Of a stretch of DNA of 52,009 nucleotides, positions 24,979-33,044 are shown one piece after another. The notes beneath the pieces are model-generated. The model had not been told where the DNA came from. It ran no database searches and saw only the letters and a list, made by a program, of their open reading frames with translations. The stretch is taken from positions 1 through 52,009 of the forward strand of contig JBEKKV010000016.1 in the NCBI GenBank assembly GCA_050010555.1. Reading direction: 5' to 3'. Within the stretch, counting starts at the first letter, position 1. Every line of letters begins with the position of its first letter. The stretch comes from JALHUB01 sp050010555. Its GTDB lineage: Bacteria > Chloroflexota > Dehalococcoidia > DSTF01 > JALHUB01. The position numbers and the translations under genes are program-made.

Positions 24979-25134
24979 AGATTCAGGAGAAATACTGGAT
25001 CGCGCTAGATTCTGCGCCTGAATCTTCTCTGAGGATCGCTCCTGGCAGATTCGCAAGCGGCGTCTTCGGCGGGATTACCGTCCTGATTGATGGGGTTCAG
25101 GAGGTCGTGGGTTCGAATCCCACCGCCCCGACCA
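24979..25134 (+). repeat. tRNA-Pro(GGG) 3' half with upstream inverted repeat, copy 2
   Basis: Positions 25090-25134 are identical over 45 bp to 12343-12387 and in the same orientation. AGATTCAGG (24979-24987) and CCTGAATCT (25017-25025) form the upstream inverted repeat. From CGCCTGAATC to the tRNA part, both copies have exactly the same spacing (75 nt), with shared CAGATTCG, GGCGGG and CCTGATT blocks. The two copies bracket a 12.7-kb catabolic segment. Confidence 0.75.
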
Positions 25135-25206
25135 GATTCAAAATCCGCCTTTTCCCCGCTATCATTCTCCCAAGAAGCTGCTGCGTCGAGTCCTTCTGCG
25201 CTGGGC

Positions 25207-25235
25207 TTGACAACGTGCCGCAAGTGGGCGACAAT
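25207..25235 (+). promoter_or_regulatory. Promoter for the LysM-NlpC/P60 gene
   Basis: TTGACA (25207-25212) and GACAAT (25230-25235) are 17 nt apart. Transcription would begin near 25242, well ahead of the inferred non-canonical start at 25361. Confidence 0.5.
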
Positions 25236-25597
25236 CCCTGAGACGTGCAAGAGCGGCCCCAGGACTCTCAAGGCCCGCTCTAAGGGATCCGACAGGACGG
25301 CAGGCCCGCACGACAGGGGAGCCAAACGGGCCGTTCCGCTTCTAGTAGGAGGCGAGGAGCATCAAAGGCACGCTCGGCCCGCGTACTCTTGGGCCCGGAA
25401 GCCCCCTGGAGACGCGAAACCTCCCGCAGCATCCAGTCGCCCGATTCCGCCGGAAGTACAGGCCGTGCCTGCATCTTCTCATCTTCGGCCTTGTCGGACT
25501 GGCTGTTCTTTCCGCCACTCTCTTCTCCCGCCATCTCAATCTGAACAGCGACACAGCCGCGCGCATCGACGCGCCACCCGTCGCGCCCGCCGATTCG

Positions 25598-26614
25598 GTG
25601 ACGGCGGAGCAAGCAGATTCAGTCCTGCATGCCGCGCTGCTGCCGCTGACGGTCATTACAGCGCACTCCAACCACGACGCAGGGCCCCTCGTGCGACCGT
25701 CGCCCACCGCGACTCCTCTGCCCTTAAACGATGAACCATTGATGCAAGCAGCCGGCCTCAGCCCCGCGACGGTCCAGCCGACGTCGCAGCCCACGCTGCC
25801 ACCCACGCCGCCGCCCATCTTCATCACCTACGTCGTCCAGGACGGCGATACCGTGAGCGGGCTCGCATCGCGGTTCGGCCTCTCCTCCCAGACCATCCTC
25901 TGGAACAACGACCTCGAGAGCGCTGATTCGCTTTCGCTCGGCCAGCAGCTTCGCCTGCCGGCAACCGACGGCATCATCTACGACGTCCAGCCCGGCGATA
26001 CCCTGAGCGACATCGCTTCCTCCTTCAGCGTCGACGTCCAGGCAATCATCGCCTTCCCCGCCAACGGCCTCAGTAACGCGGACAGCCTCACCGTCGGCCA
26101 GACGATCTTCATACCCGGCGGCACCCCGCCGGCGCCGGTTGCGACCGCCACGCCCGCGCCGCCTGAATCGACGCCCTCGCCACCCATAGTGACGCCGCGG
26201 CCGGCGCCCGTGCCTCTTCCTGCGCCGGGCGACTCTTCCGACCTGGGCGCGCAGGCGGTTGACCTGGCGCGATCTCGGATTGGCTCGCCGTACGCCACGG
26301 ATGGCGCCGGCCCCAATACCTTCGACTGCAGCGGCCTCGTCTACTGGGTCTACTCACAGCTTGGCGTCGACGTGCCGCGGTCGGCCGCGGACCAGTACAA
26401 TTGGGCAACGCCCGTCTCACGCGACGATATGGAGCCCGGCGACCTCGTCTTCTTCGCGGGCACGACCTCGTCGGGCGGGATCACGCACGTCGGCATCTAC
26501 TCCGGTGGTGGCGGCGTCATCATGGCCACCGACAACGGCGACATCGTCCGCGAAGTGTCGCTCGGCGAGGACTACTGGAACTCGCACTTCGCCGCCGCCG
26601 GCCGGCCCCACTGA
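25598..26614 (+). CDS. LysM-NlpC/P60 cell-wall endopeptidase
   Basis: 338 residues from the first standard start (GTG 25598), but the real protein probably begins upstream. The frame is open from 25349 and encodes a basic stretch plus the helix LHLLIFGLVGLAVLSATLF, a signal or anchor. AGGAGG at 25347-25352 stands 8 nt before an ATC codon at 25361, with no ATG, GTG or TTG between. Domains: two LysM repeats (YVVQDGDTVSGLASRFG, YDVQPGDTLSDIASSF), a Pro/Thr linker, and an NlpC/P60 hydrolase with FDCSGLV (Cys), ITHVGIY (His). It cleaves peptidoglycan stem peptides outside the membrane. Confidence 0.88.
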   Translation: MTAEQADSVLHAALLPLTVITAHSNHDAGPLVRPSPTATPLPLNDEPLMQAAGLSPATVQPTSQPTLPPTPPPIFITYVVQDGDTVSGLASRFGLSSQTILWNNDLESADSLSLGQQLRLPATDGIIYDVQPGDTLSDIASSFSVDVQAIIAFPANGLSNADSLTVGQTIFIPGGTPPAPVATATPAPPESTPSPPIVTPRPAPVPLPAPGDSSDLGAQAVDLARSRIGSPYATDGAGPNTFDCSGLVYWVYSQLGVDVPRSAADQYNWATPVSRDDMEPGDLVFFAGTTSSGGITHVGIYSGGGGVIMATDNGDIVREVSLGEDYWNSHFAAAGRPH

Positions 26615-26626
26615 TTGCTCCTATCG

Positions 26627-26653
26627 ACGTGATGCCGCGTCACGTTTGTCTTT
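26627..26653 (+). terminator. Possible terminator after the NlpC/P60 gene
   Basis: ACGTGA (26627-26632) pairs with TCACGT (26640-26645) around a 7-nt loop, followed by TTGTCTTT. The stem is short, so confidence is modest. Confidence 0.4.
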
Positions 26654-26691
26654 CGGCCGTTTCTTGCCATCGGCAGCTTCATCTCCTGAGG

Positions 26692-26719
26692 TTGACAAGA
26701 GCCGTTCACCAGCTATAAT
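26692..26719 (+). promoter_or_regulatory. Consensus sigma-70 promoter of the rrf2-moeB-cysK cluster
   Basis: Perfect TTGACA (26692-26697) and perfect TATAAT (26714-26719), 16 nt apart, 42 nt ahead of the Rrf2 gene. The strongest promoter match in the window. Confidence 0.8.
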
Positions 26720-26727
26720 AAAGCAAG

Positions 26728-26743
26728 TAAGTCGATAGACTTA
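26728..26743. promoter_or_regulatory. Operator palindrome downstream of the -10
   Basis: TAAGTC-GATA-GACTTA is a perfect 16-bp inverted repeat at about the transcription start. Bound protein here would block transcription, which fits autorepression by the Rrf2 protein encoded next. Confidence 0.6.
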
Positions 26744-26760
26744 GTGTCGGGGCGACGGAA

Positions 26761-27204
26761 ATGCGACTCTCCACAAAAGGTAGATACGGGACGAGGGCTA
26801 TGCTGGACATCGCTCTGCATTCCCGTGAGGGCCTCATCCACCTCAAGGACGTGGCCGAGCGACAGGAGATATCCAAGAAGTACCTCGAACAGCTCGTGGG
26901 GCGATTGGAGGCGGACGGTCTCTTGAGGACGGTCCGTGGTGCCGGTGGAGGCGTCGCTCTCACCCGCTCGCCGTCGCAGATCACAATCTTGGAGATACTG
27001 CATTCCCTCGAGGGTTCTCTTTTGCCAGTCGAGTGCGTCGACAAGCCGGAGCTCTGCCCTCGCCACGTGAATTGCGCCGCGCGCGGCCTATGGACGGAGC
27101 TCGGCGATGTAATCGAAGCATTCTTGGGATCGGTTACTCTCGAAGACCTGTGCGAGCGGCAGCGGAAGAAGGACAGGCCGGCGGCGTTGACGTACCATAT
27201 CTGA
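26761..27204 (+). CDS. Rrf2-family regulator (IscR/CymR-like)
   Basis: 147 residues, standard Rrf2 length. Winged helix at the N-terminus (MRLSTKGRYGTRAMLDIA, KKYLEQLVGRLEADGLL), then a linker with Cys92, Cys99 and Cys105, placed as in Fe-S-binding members such as IscR. IscR senses Fe-S status; CymR senses cysteine supply through CysK. Because cysK lies two genes downstream and this protein keeps three Cys, it may control cysteine or Fe-S metabolism. It likely represses its own strong promoter through the 26728-26743 palindrome. Confidence 0.9.
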   Translation: MRLSTKGRYGTRAMLDIALHSREGLIHLKDVAERQEISKKYLEQLVGRLEADGLLRTVRGAGGGVALTRSPSQITILEILHSLEGSLLPVECVDKPELCPRHVNCAARGLWTELGDVIEAFLGSVTLEDLCERQRKKDRPAALTYHI

Positions 27205-27234
27205 TAACGAAACCCACCGAGTCGGTCACGATAG

Positions 27235-28047
27235 ATGGACAGCGTAGATAGGTACAACAGGCATATCCTCTTTCCCGGCATAGGTGAAGCCGGGCAGAAG
27301 AAGCTTGGCCAAAGCAGAGTCGTCGTCGTGGGCTGCGGCGGTCTCGGCAGCACCGCCGCCGGCGCTCTCGCCCGCGCCGGCATCGGTCGCCTCCGCGTAA
27401 TCGACCGCGACCTGATCGAATACCACAACCTGCATCGCCAGGTGCTCTACGACGAGGAGGACGTGAAGCAGCGGACCCCGAAGGCCATCGCCGCCGAGCG
27501 CCACTTGAGCGCCGCCAACTCATCGATCGACGTGGAGGGCGTCGTCGCCGACGTCAACCCCCGCAACGTCGAGAAGCTGGTCGAAGGCGCCGACGTCATC
27601 GTCGACGGGCTGGACAACCTGGAGGGCCGCTACCTCATCAACGACGTCGCGCTGAAGCTGTGCATTCCCTGGGTCTATGGCGCGGCGGTCTCCTCCTTCG
27701 GCATAACTATGGCCATCCTGCCTGGTCGCACGCCTTGCATTCGCTGCCTTTTCTCTTCCCTGCCGCCGCGGGAAACGCGCGTTACCTCCGACACGGTAGG
27801 CATCCTCAACGCCGTGCCTATGGTCGTCGGCGCCCTGCAGGCGGCGGAGGCCATCAAGGTCCTTCTGGGCCAGGCGACGCCCGGACTCCTGACTGTCGAT
27901 CTCTGGTCCGGCGAGTTCGAGCGGCTGGCCGTCGGTGGGCCATCGCCCGATTGCCCCGCCTGCCGGGGCCGCTACGAGTTCCTTGACGCCGGCTTCGGCG
28001 TTCAAGCACAATACGTCTCAGGAGGGAACCATGACAAAGATCGCTGA
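27235..28047 (+). CDS. MoeB/ThiF/HesA-family adenylyltransferase
   Basis: 270 residues. Nucleotide loop GCGGLG (33-38), acidic DRD after the second strand, and the intact E1-type motif NLHRQ. Zinc-binding CxxC pairs are present as CIRC and CPAC. The family adenylates the C-terminal Gly of ThiS, MoaD or CysO-type sulfur carriers. No carrier gene lies nearby. Set between an Rrf2 regulator and cysK, with the stop overlapping cysK by 17 nt, a role in sulfur transfer for cysteine or cofactor synthesis is inferred. Full-length, unlike the E1-like protein at 5.2-5.8 kb. Confidence 0.88.
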   Translation: MDSVDRYNRHILFPGIGEAGQKKLGQSRVVVVGCGGLGSTAAGALARAGIGRLRVIDRDLIEYHNLHRQVLYDEEDVKQRTPKAIAAERHLSAANSSIDVEGVVADVNPRNVEKLVEGADVIVDGLDNLEGRYLINDVALKLCIPWVYGAAVSSFGITMAILPGRTPCIRCLFSSLPPRETRVTSDTVGILNAVPMVVGALQAAEAIKVLLGQATPGLLTVDLWSGEFERLAVGGPSPDCPACRGRYEFLDAGFGVQAQYVSGGNHDKDR

Positions 28048-28981
28048 GGACATAACGCAGCTCATCGGCGCCACGCCGCTGGTGAAGCTGGCCAAGCTGT
28101 CGCAGGGCACGGGCGCCACGATAGTCGCGAAGCTGGAGTCGTTCAACCCCGGCGGCAGCGTCAAGGACCGCATCGGCCTTTCGATGATCCAGGCGGCCGA
28201 AGAGCAGGGACGTATCAAGAAGGGCAGCGTTATCGTCGAGCCGACGAGCGGCAACACGGGGATCGGGCTGGCCCTCGTCTGCGCGGCGAGGGGCTACCGG
28301 CTGGTCCTTACTATGCCCGACACCATGTCCATCGAACGCCGACAGCTTCTGGCCGCCTTCGGCGCGGAGCTTGTGCTGACGGATGGCGCAAAGGGGATGG
28401 CCGGCGCTATCGCCAGGGCCGAGGAGCTCGTCGCCCAGACGCCCGGCGCCTTTATGCCGCAGCAGTTCAAGAACCCGGCGAACCCCGCGGTGCATCGCCG
28501 GACGACGGCTGAGGAGATCTGGCGCGATACGGACGGCAAGGTCGATATCCTGGTGGCCGGCGTTGGCACCGGCGGCACGATAACGGGCGTGGCCGACGTC
28601 ATCAAGCAGCGGAAGCCGTCCTTCCAGGCGATAGCCGTGGAGCCAATGGCCTCACCTGTGCTTTCCGGCGGCAAGCTCGGTCCGCACAAAATACAGGGCA
28701 TCGGCGCCGGCTTCGTGCCCGAAGTTCTTCGGATGGACCTCGTCGACGAGGTGCTCCAGGTGTCGAACGACGATGCCGGCGATACCGCCAGGCGGCTTGC
28801 CCGCGAGGAGGGCGTCCTTGTCGGCATATCGTCGGGTGCCGCGGCCTGGGCGGCGAAGCAAGTGGCGAAGCGGCCGGAGAGCGCCGGCAAGCTCGTCGTC
28901 GTCATCCTGCCGGACACCGGCGAACGCTATCTGACGACGTGGCTCTTCCAGCTTCAGAATTCGGCGGCGCCGAAGATCTAG
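28031..28981 (+). CDS. cysK: Cysteine synthase (O-acetylserine sulfhydrylase)
   Basis: 316 residues from ATG 28031 with AGGAGG 6 nt upstream, inside the end of the MoeB-like gene. Fold type II PLP enzyme: the PLP Lys is in GGSVKDRIGL, the substrate loop is PTSGNTGIGLA, and the phosphate-binding glycines are GVGTGGTITG. Converts O-acetylserine plus sulfide to cysteine; CysM-type use of other sulfur donors is possible. The C-terminus PDTGERYLTTWLF is typical of CysK. Confidence 0.93.
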   Translation: MTKIAEDITQLIGATPLVKLAKLSQGTGATIVAKLESFNPGGSVKDRIGLSMIQAAEEQGRIKKGSVIVEPTSGNTGIGLALVCAARGYRLVLTMPDTMSIERRQLLAAFGAELVLTDGAKGMAGAIARAEELVAQTPGAFMPQQFKNPANPAVHRRTTAEEIWRDTDGKVDILVAGVGTGGTITGVADVIKQRKPSFQAIAVEPMASPVLSGGKLGPHKIQGIGAGFVPEVLRMDLVDEVLQVSNDDAGDTARRLAREEGVLVGISSGAAAWAAKQVAKRPESAGKLVVVILPDTGERYLTTWLFQLQNSAAPKI

Positions 28982-29005
28982 CGCAAATTGAGAGGTGTGG
29001 ACGCG

Positions 29006-29821
29006 GTGGAGTTGCTGACAATCAAGATCGGAATTGACCCGAACATCGCGCAAATCGGCGGGCTAATGCTCGCCTGGCATGGCGTGTTCATCGCCCTGGG
29101 CATCGCCGCCGGCGTCTACGTCGGGACGCTGATGGCCCGGCGCAAAGGCTTCGTCGACGACGACTCGTACGGCGTCGCCATGGCGGCCGTCATTTTCGGA
29201 ATCGTCGGCGCCCGAGCGCTGTTCGACGCTGAGAACTGGGGGCAGCTTGATGGCAACATCTGGAATGCCTTCCGCATCAACCAGGGCGGCATCTCTATCT
29301 ACGGAGGGATCATCGGCGGAATTGCCGGCGGCTTGGCGTACGGCATGTGGAAGCGACTGCCCATCTGGAAAGGTCTCGATGCCGGCGCCGTCGGCGTCAT
29401 CCTGGGACAGGCAATCGGCCGCATGGGGTGCGTCACCAACGGCGAGCACATCGGCATGCCCTCCCACCTTCCCTGGGCCGTCGAGTACACGAACGTTAAC
29501 AGCCCTAGCTTCGGGTTGGGGCCGCGGCAGCCTGCTACCGCCTACGAGCTCATCGGCGATTTGCTGATCTTCGGCGTGCTCTTGCTCCTATGGCGGGTGT
29601 CGAAAAGGGACGGCGTGGTCTTCACGACCTATGCGCTTCTCTATGCCGTCCTGCGCTTCGGCGTGAGCTTCATGAGGGTGGACAACGAGCCTCTCCTGGG
29701 GTTGAGGTTGGCGCAGCTAATAGCTCTGGGCTTCATCGTTCTCTCGTTCATCTCTTACGCCTATCTCTGGCGAGTTGCGAGGGGCTCGGCGCGCGCACCG
29801 ATGCTCCAGCCCGAGACGTAG
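29006..29821 (+). CDS. lgt: Prolipoprotein diacylglyceryl transferase
   Basis: About 271 residues from GTG 29006 (GAGAGG 9 nt upstream); a TTG at 28988 is an alternative. Polytopic membrane protein with the Lgt region GQAIGRMGCVTNGEHIG, corresponding to the family signature GRxGNFxNxE, and an early HG pair (LAWHGVF). It transfers diacylglycerol to the lipobox Cys of prolipoproteins, first step in lipoprotein maturation. The window encodes several lipoproteins needing it. Confidence 0.88.
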   Translation: MELLTIKIGIDPNIAQIGGLMLAWHGVFIALGIAAGVYVGTLMARRKGFVDDDSYGVAMAAVIFGIVGARALFDAENWGQLDGNIWNAFRINQGGISIYGGIIGGIAGGLAYGMWKRLPIWKGLDAGAVGVILGQAIGRMGCVTNGEHIGMPSHLPWAVEYTNVNSPSFGLGPRQPATAYELIGDLLIFGVLLLLWRVSKRDGVVFTTYALLYAVLRFGVSFMRVDNEPLLGLRLAQLIALGFIVLSFISYAYLWRVARGSARAPMLQPET

Positions 29822-29867
29822 CGTTGCCCTGGCGGACTCTGGGGCGCCGACTCCACGCCGGCTGAGT

Positions 29868-30491
29868 CTACCGCGACAGCAGAAATATCCCCGACAACGC
29901 GAACAGGTTGGGGAACAGCCTCACTCGCCGCTTGCGCCCCAAGAACACCGACCGGTTGATCTTGATCTTCCTGCGCCGGCAGTACTCCACGAAGTCCGAA
30001 ATGCTGAGGAAATGCAAGTTCGGCGTGTCGTGCCACTCGTACGGCAGCGAGGGCGTTATCGGCGTTCGGCCGCGGAAGAAGAGCTGGAACCGCGCCGACA
30101 CATGCGCAAAGTTCGGAAAGCCCAGGATGACCCACTTGCCGACCCGTAGCGCCTCCTGGAGCACGGTGTCCGGGCTCTTCACCTGCTGCAGGCTCTGGTT
30201 CAGCACCACGTAGTCGAAGGACTTATCGCCGTACTCCGGAAGCCCCGTGTCGATGTCGCCGTGCAGCACGCTCAGCCCCATCGCGACGCAGCGGTAGATC
30301 GCCTGCTCGTCGATCTCGATGCCCTGGGCGCGCGCCTTCCGCTCTCGCACCAGCGCCGACAGCAGCTCGCCGTCGCCGCAGCCGAGGTCAAGCACCAACG
30401 ACCCGACCGGAACGAGCTCCAGAATCAGCCGGTGCTCGAGGCTCAGTGATGTCGAAGCCTGGTCCACGGCCCTACTGTCCGGCGCGGTCAC
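29868..30491 (-). CDS. metW: MetW-like methionine biosynthesis protein
   Basis: 207 residues. SAM-methyltransferase fold with VLDLGCGDGELL at the N-terminus, the MetW segment VLNQSLQQVKSPD, and FPNFAHVSARFQLFFRGRTP, which is characteristic of MetW. MetW assists MetX homoserine acylation in many bacteria. It overlaps metX by 20 nt and is last in the methionine operon. Convergent with lgt; 46 bases separate the stops. Confidence 0.92.
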   Translation of the reverse strand: MTAPDSRAVDQASTSLSLEHRLILELVPVGSLVLDLGCGDGELLSALVRERKARAQGIEIDEQAIYRCVAMGLSVLHGDIDTGLPEYGDKSFDYVVLNQSLQQVKSPDTVLQEALRVGKWVILGFPNFAHVSARFQLFFRGRTPITPSLPYEWHDTPNLHFLSISDFVEYCRRRKIKINRSVFLGRKRRVRLFPNLFALSGIFLLSR

Positions 30492-31665
30492 GGTAGACCC
30501 TTCCCAGGAAGTGGCGGATCAGGTGGGTCTCCTCGTCCGTCTCCAGCAGGAACGCGTCGTGGCCGTACGACGAGGCGATCTCACAGTAAGTCGCGTCAAG
30601 GCCGGCGCGCTTGCAGGCGCGAACGATCTCCTGCGACTGGTACGCCGGGTACAGCCAGTCCGACTTGAAGGCGATGACCAGCACCTTCGTGTCGCTGCCC
30701 TTCAGCGTATCGCCCAGGTTCTTGCCGCCCGAGGCGTCGAACATGTCGATCGCCTTGGTGATATACAGATAAGAGTTGGCGTCGAACCGGTCGACGAAGC
30801 TGCGGCCGCGGTACTGGAGATAGCCTTCCACCTCGAAGTCGGGGCTGAAGTTGAAGAACGGCTTTTCGCCCGTAAAGCGCCGCCCGAACTTCTCGGCCAT
30901 CGACTCATCGCTCATGTAGGTGATGTGGCCGATCATCCGCGCCACCGCCAGCCCCGCCGCGGGTGGAGCGGCTTCATAGTAGTCGCCGTTGCACCAGTTG
31001 GGGTCGGCCATTATCGCCTGCCGGCCCACCTCGTTGAACGCGATCTGCTGCGGCGAGTGCTTGACGGCCGTTGCGATGGGGATGGCGCTCAAAATGCGCT
31101 CCGGCCGCGACACCATCCACTCCAGCACCTGCATTCCGCCCATCGAACCGCCGGCGACCGTAAGCAGCCGCTCGATGCCCAGGTGGTCCAGGAGCCGGGT
31201 CTGCGCGTTCACAATGTCCCCAATCGTCACGAAGGGGAAGTCGAGGCCGTACGGCTTGCCCGACGCCGGGTCCACCGAGGAAGGCCCGGTCGATCCCTTG
31301 CAGCCGCCGACTACGTTCGAGCAGATGACAAAGTACTTGTCCGTGTCGAACCCCTTGCCCGGCCCGATCAGATTGTCCCACCAGCCGAGTCGCCTGTCGT
31401 CCGCCGCCACGCCCGCCGCGTGCGCATCGCCGGAAAGCGCGTGGACGACCAGCACGGCGTTGGACTTCGCGTCGTTCAGCTCGCCGTACGTCTCGTAGGC
31501 GAGAGTGATCGGCCCCAGCTTCTCGCCGCTCTCCAGCGTCAGCTCCGCGAACGTGAAGAAGCGCGTCTCGACGACGCCGATCTCGCCGGAGTCAGCAACG
31601 CCGCCCGGTTTGACCGAAGCGACGTCCTGAGCCGACGAGCGTCCCGATGGCTGCTCTTGTGGCAT
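30472..31665 (-). CDS. metX: Homoserine O-acyltransferase MetX
   Basis: 397 residues, alpha/beta-hydrolase. Nucleophile Ser174 in AGGSMGGMQ, Asp in FKSDWLYP and His in SYGHDAFL complete the triad. HALSGDAHAAG and GGCKGSTGPSS are MetX hallmarks. Makes O-acetylhomoserine (or O-succinylhomoserine; acyl specificity not decided by eye). Lies 3 nt after metY and overlaps metW. Confidence 0.94.
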   Translation of the reverse strand: MPQEQPSGRSSAQDVASVKPGGVADSGEIGVVETRFFTFAELTLESGEKLGPITLAYETYGELNDAKSNAVLVVHALSGDAHAAGVAADDRRLGWWDNLIGPGKGFDTDKYFVICSNVVGGCKGSTGPSSVDPASGKPYGLDFPFVTIGDIVNAQTRLLDHLGIERLLTVAGGSMGGMQVLEWMVSRPERILSAIPIATAVKHSPQQIAFNEVGRQAIMADPNWCNGDYYEAAPPAAGLAVARMIGHITYMSDESMAEKFGRRFTGEKPFFNFSPDFEVEGYLQYRGRSFVDRFDANSYLYITKAIDMFDASGGKNLGDTLKGSDTKVLVIAFKSDWLYPAYQSQEIVRACKRAGLDATYCEIASSYGHDAFLLETDEETHLIRHFLGRVYRDRAGQ

Positions 31666-31668
31666 CTA

Positions 31669-32967
31669 CTAGCCTGTTGCTTTCCTCAAAGCCTGGTCTA
31701 TGTCGGCCTCGATATCCTCGATGTTCTCCAGGCCGACCGCTATCCGGATGTAGTCCTGCGTGACGCCCGTCGCCTCCTGCTCCTCTCGCGTCAACTGCTG
31801 GTGCGTCGTTGATGCCGGATGGATGACAAGCGTCTTCGTGTCGCCGATGTTCGCCAGGTGCGAAAGAAGCTGCACCGACTCGATGAACCGCTTGCCGGCC
31901 TCCAGCCCTCCCTTGATGCCGAAGCCGAGCAGCGCGCCGAATCCGCCCTTCAGGTACCTTGCCGCGACCTCGTGGCTCGGGTGCTCCGGCAGCCCCGGGT
32001 AATTGACCCAGCCAACGAGCCGATGCTCGTCCAGGAACTTTGCCAGGGCGAGCGCGTTCTCGGAGTGCCTCCGCTGGCGCAGCGGCAACGTCTCCAGCCC
32101 CTGCAGGAACAGGAACGAGTTGAAGGGGCTCAGCGCTGCGCCCAGGTCCCGCTGCCATTGTACACGCGTCTTGAATACGAACGCCACATTCCCCATCTCG
32201 GGGTGGTTGCCGAACGTGTCCCAGAAGACAAGGCCGTGATAGCTCGGGTCGGGCTCCGTGAACTCCGGGAACTTCCCGTTGCTCCAGTCGAACTTGCCCG
32301 AATCGACGATGACGCCGCCGATGGACGTGCCGTGCCCGCCGATGTACTTCGTCGCGGACAGGGTGAGTATGTCGGCGCCGTGCTCGATGGGCCGCACAAG
32401 CCCGATGCCGACGGTGTTGTCGACGACAAACGGAACGCCCGCCTCGTGAGCGATCGCGGCGATCTTCTCGAAGTCCGGCACGTCGAGCTTCGGGTTGCCG
32501 ATGGTCTCGGCGTAGACAGCTCTCGTCCTCGGCGTAATGGCGCGTTTGAACTCCTCTGGATTCGACGAATCGACGAAGACGGCCTTCCGCCCCACCTTCG
32601 GGAACATGTAGTGGAGCTGCTGGTAGGTCCCGCCGTACAGGTTGTTGCCGGCGACGATCTCGTCGCCGACCTGCGTGATCGAAAGCAGCGCCAGCGCCTG
32701 CGCCGCCTGCCCCGACGACACGGCGAGTGCGCCCGTTCCGCCTTCTATTGCGGCGACCCGACGCTCGAAGACGTCGTTCGTCGGGTTCATGATCCGGCTG
32801 TAGATGTTCCCCACTTCCGAGAGCGCGAAAAGACTGGCGGCGTGCTCCGTGTCGCGAAAGACGAACGACGTCGTCTGGTAGATCGGCACGGCTCGCGCGC
32901 CGGTAGCCGGGTCAGGGCTCTCCTGACCGGCGTGGATAGCGATGGTGTCGGGTCCGTATTCTGGCAT
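31669..32967 (-). CDS. metY: O-acetylhomoserine sulfhydrylase
   Basis: 432 residues, the length of MetY rather than shorter MetB/MetC. Cys/Met-metabolism PLP enzyme with Lys207 in LSATKYIGGHG forming the Schiff base, YSRIMNPTN near the N-terminus and SSGQAAQALALL for phosphate binding. Combines O-acetylhomoserine with sulfide to homocysteine, feeding the methyltransferase encoded upstream. Confidence 0.94.
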   Translation of the reverse strand: MPEYGPDTIAIHAGQESPDPATGARAVPIYQTTSFVFRDTEHAASLFALSEVGNIYSRIMNPTNDVFERRVAAIEGGTGALAVSSGQAAQALALLSITQVGDEIVAGNNLYGGTYQQLHYMFPKVGRKAVFVDSSNPEEFKRAITPRTRAVYAETIGNPKLDVPDFEKIAAIAHEAGVPFVVDNTVGIGLVRPIEHGADILTLSATKYIGGHGTSIGGVIVDSGKFDWSNGKFPEFTEPDPSYHGLVFWDTFGNHPEMGNVAFVFKTRVQWQRDLGAALSPFNSFLFLQGLETLPLRQRRHSENALALAKFLDEHRLVGWVNYPGLPEHPSHEVAARYLKGGFGALLGFGIKGGLEAGKRFIESVQLLSHLANIGDTKTLVIHPASTTHQQLTREEQEATGVTQDYIRIAVGLENIEDIEADIDQALRKATG

Positions 32968-33044
32968 CGGTCTTCCTTTCCTTAGTCGACGAGAGGATCG
33001 TCCTCTCCGGGGGCAGTTGCTGTCATGGGTTGAAGAGCTGCGGC

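Larger units (their letters stand above)
24694..25206. other. Non-coding junction with two tRNA-derived fragments
   Basis: About 510 bases after the flavin-protein gene. No supported gene. It contains a tRNA-Gly-like fragment on the minus strand and the second tRNA-Pro half with its inverted repeat (listed separately). Read as a recombination junction like the one near 12.3 kb. Confidence 0.6.

Noticed and set aside
24767..25021. Plus-strand frame reading TGFEPTDPMLGSKGS
   Set aside because: Antisense translation of a tRNA-Gly-like fragment; no ribosome site.
12388..25089. Integrase or transposase inside the tRNA-Pro bracketed segment
   Set aside because: All frames in the segment are explained by catabolic genes; no tyrosine or serine recombinase motif was found.
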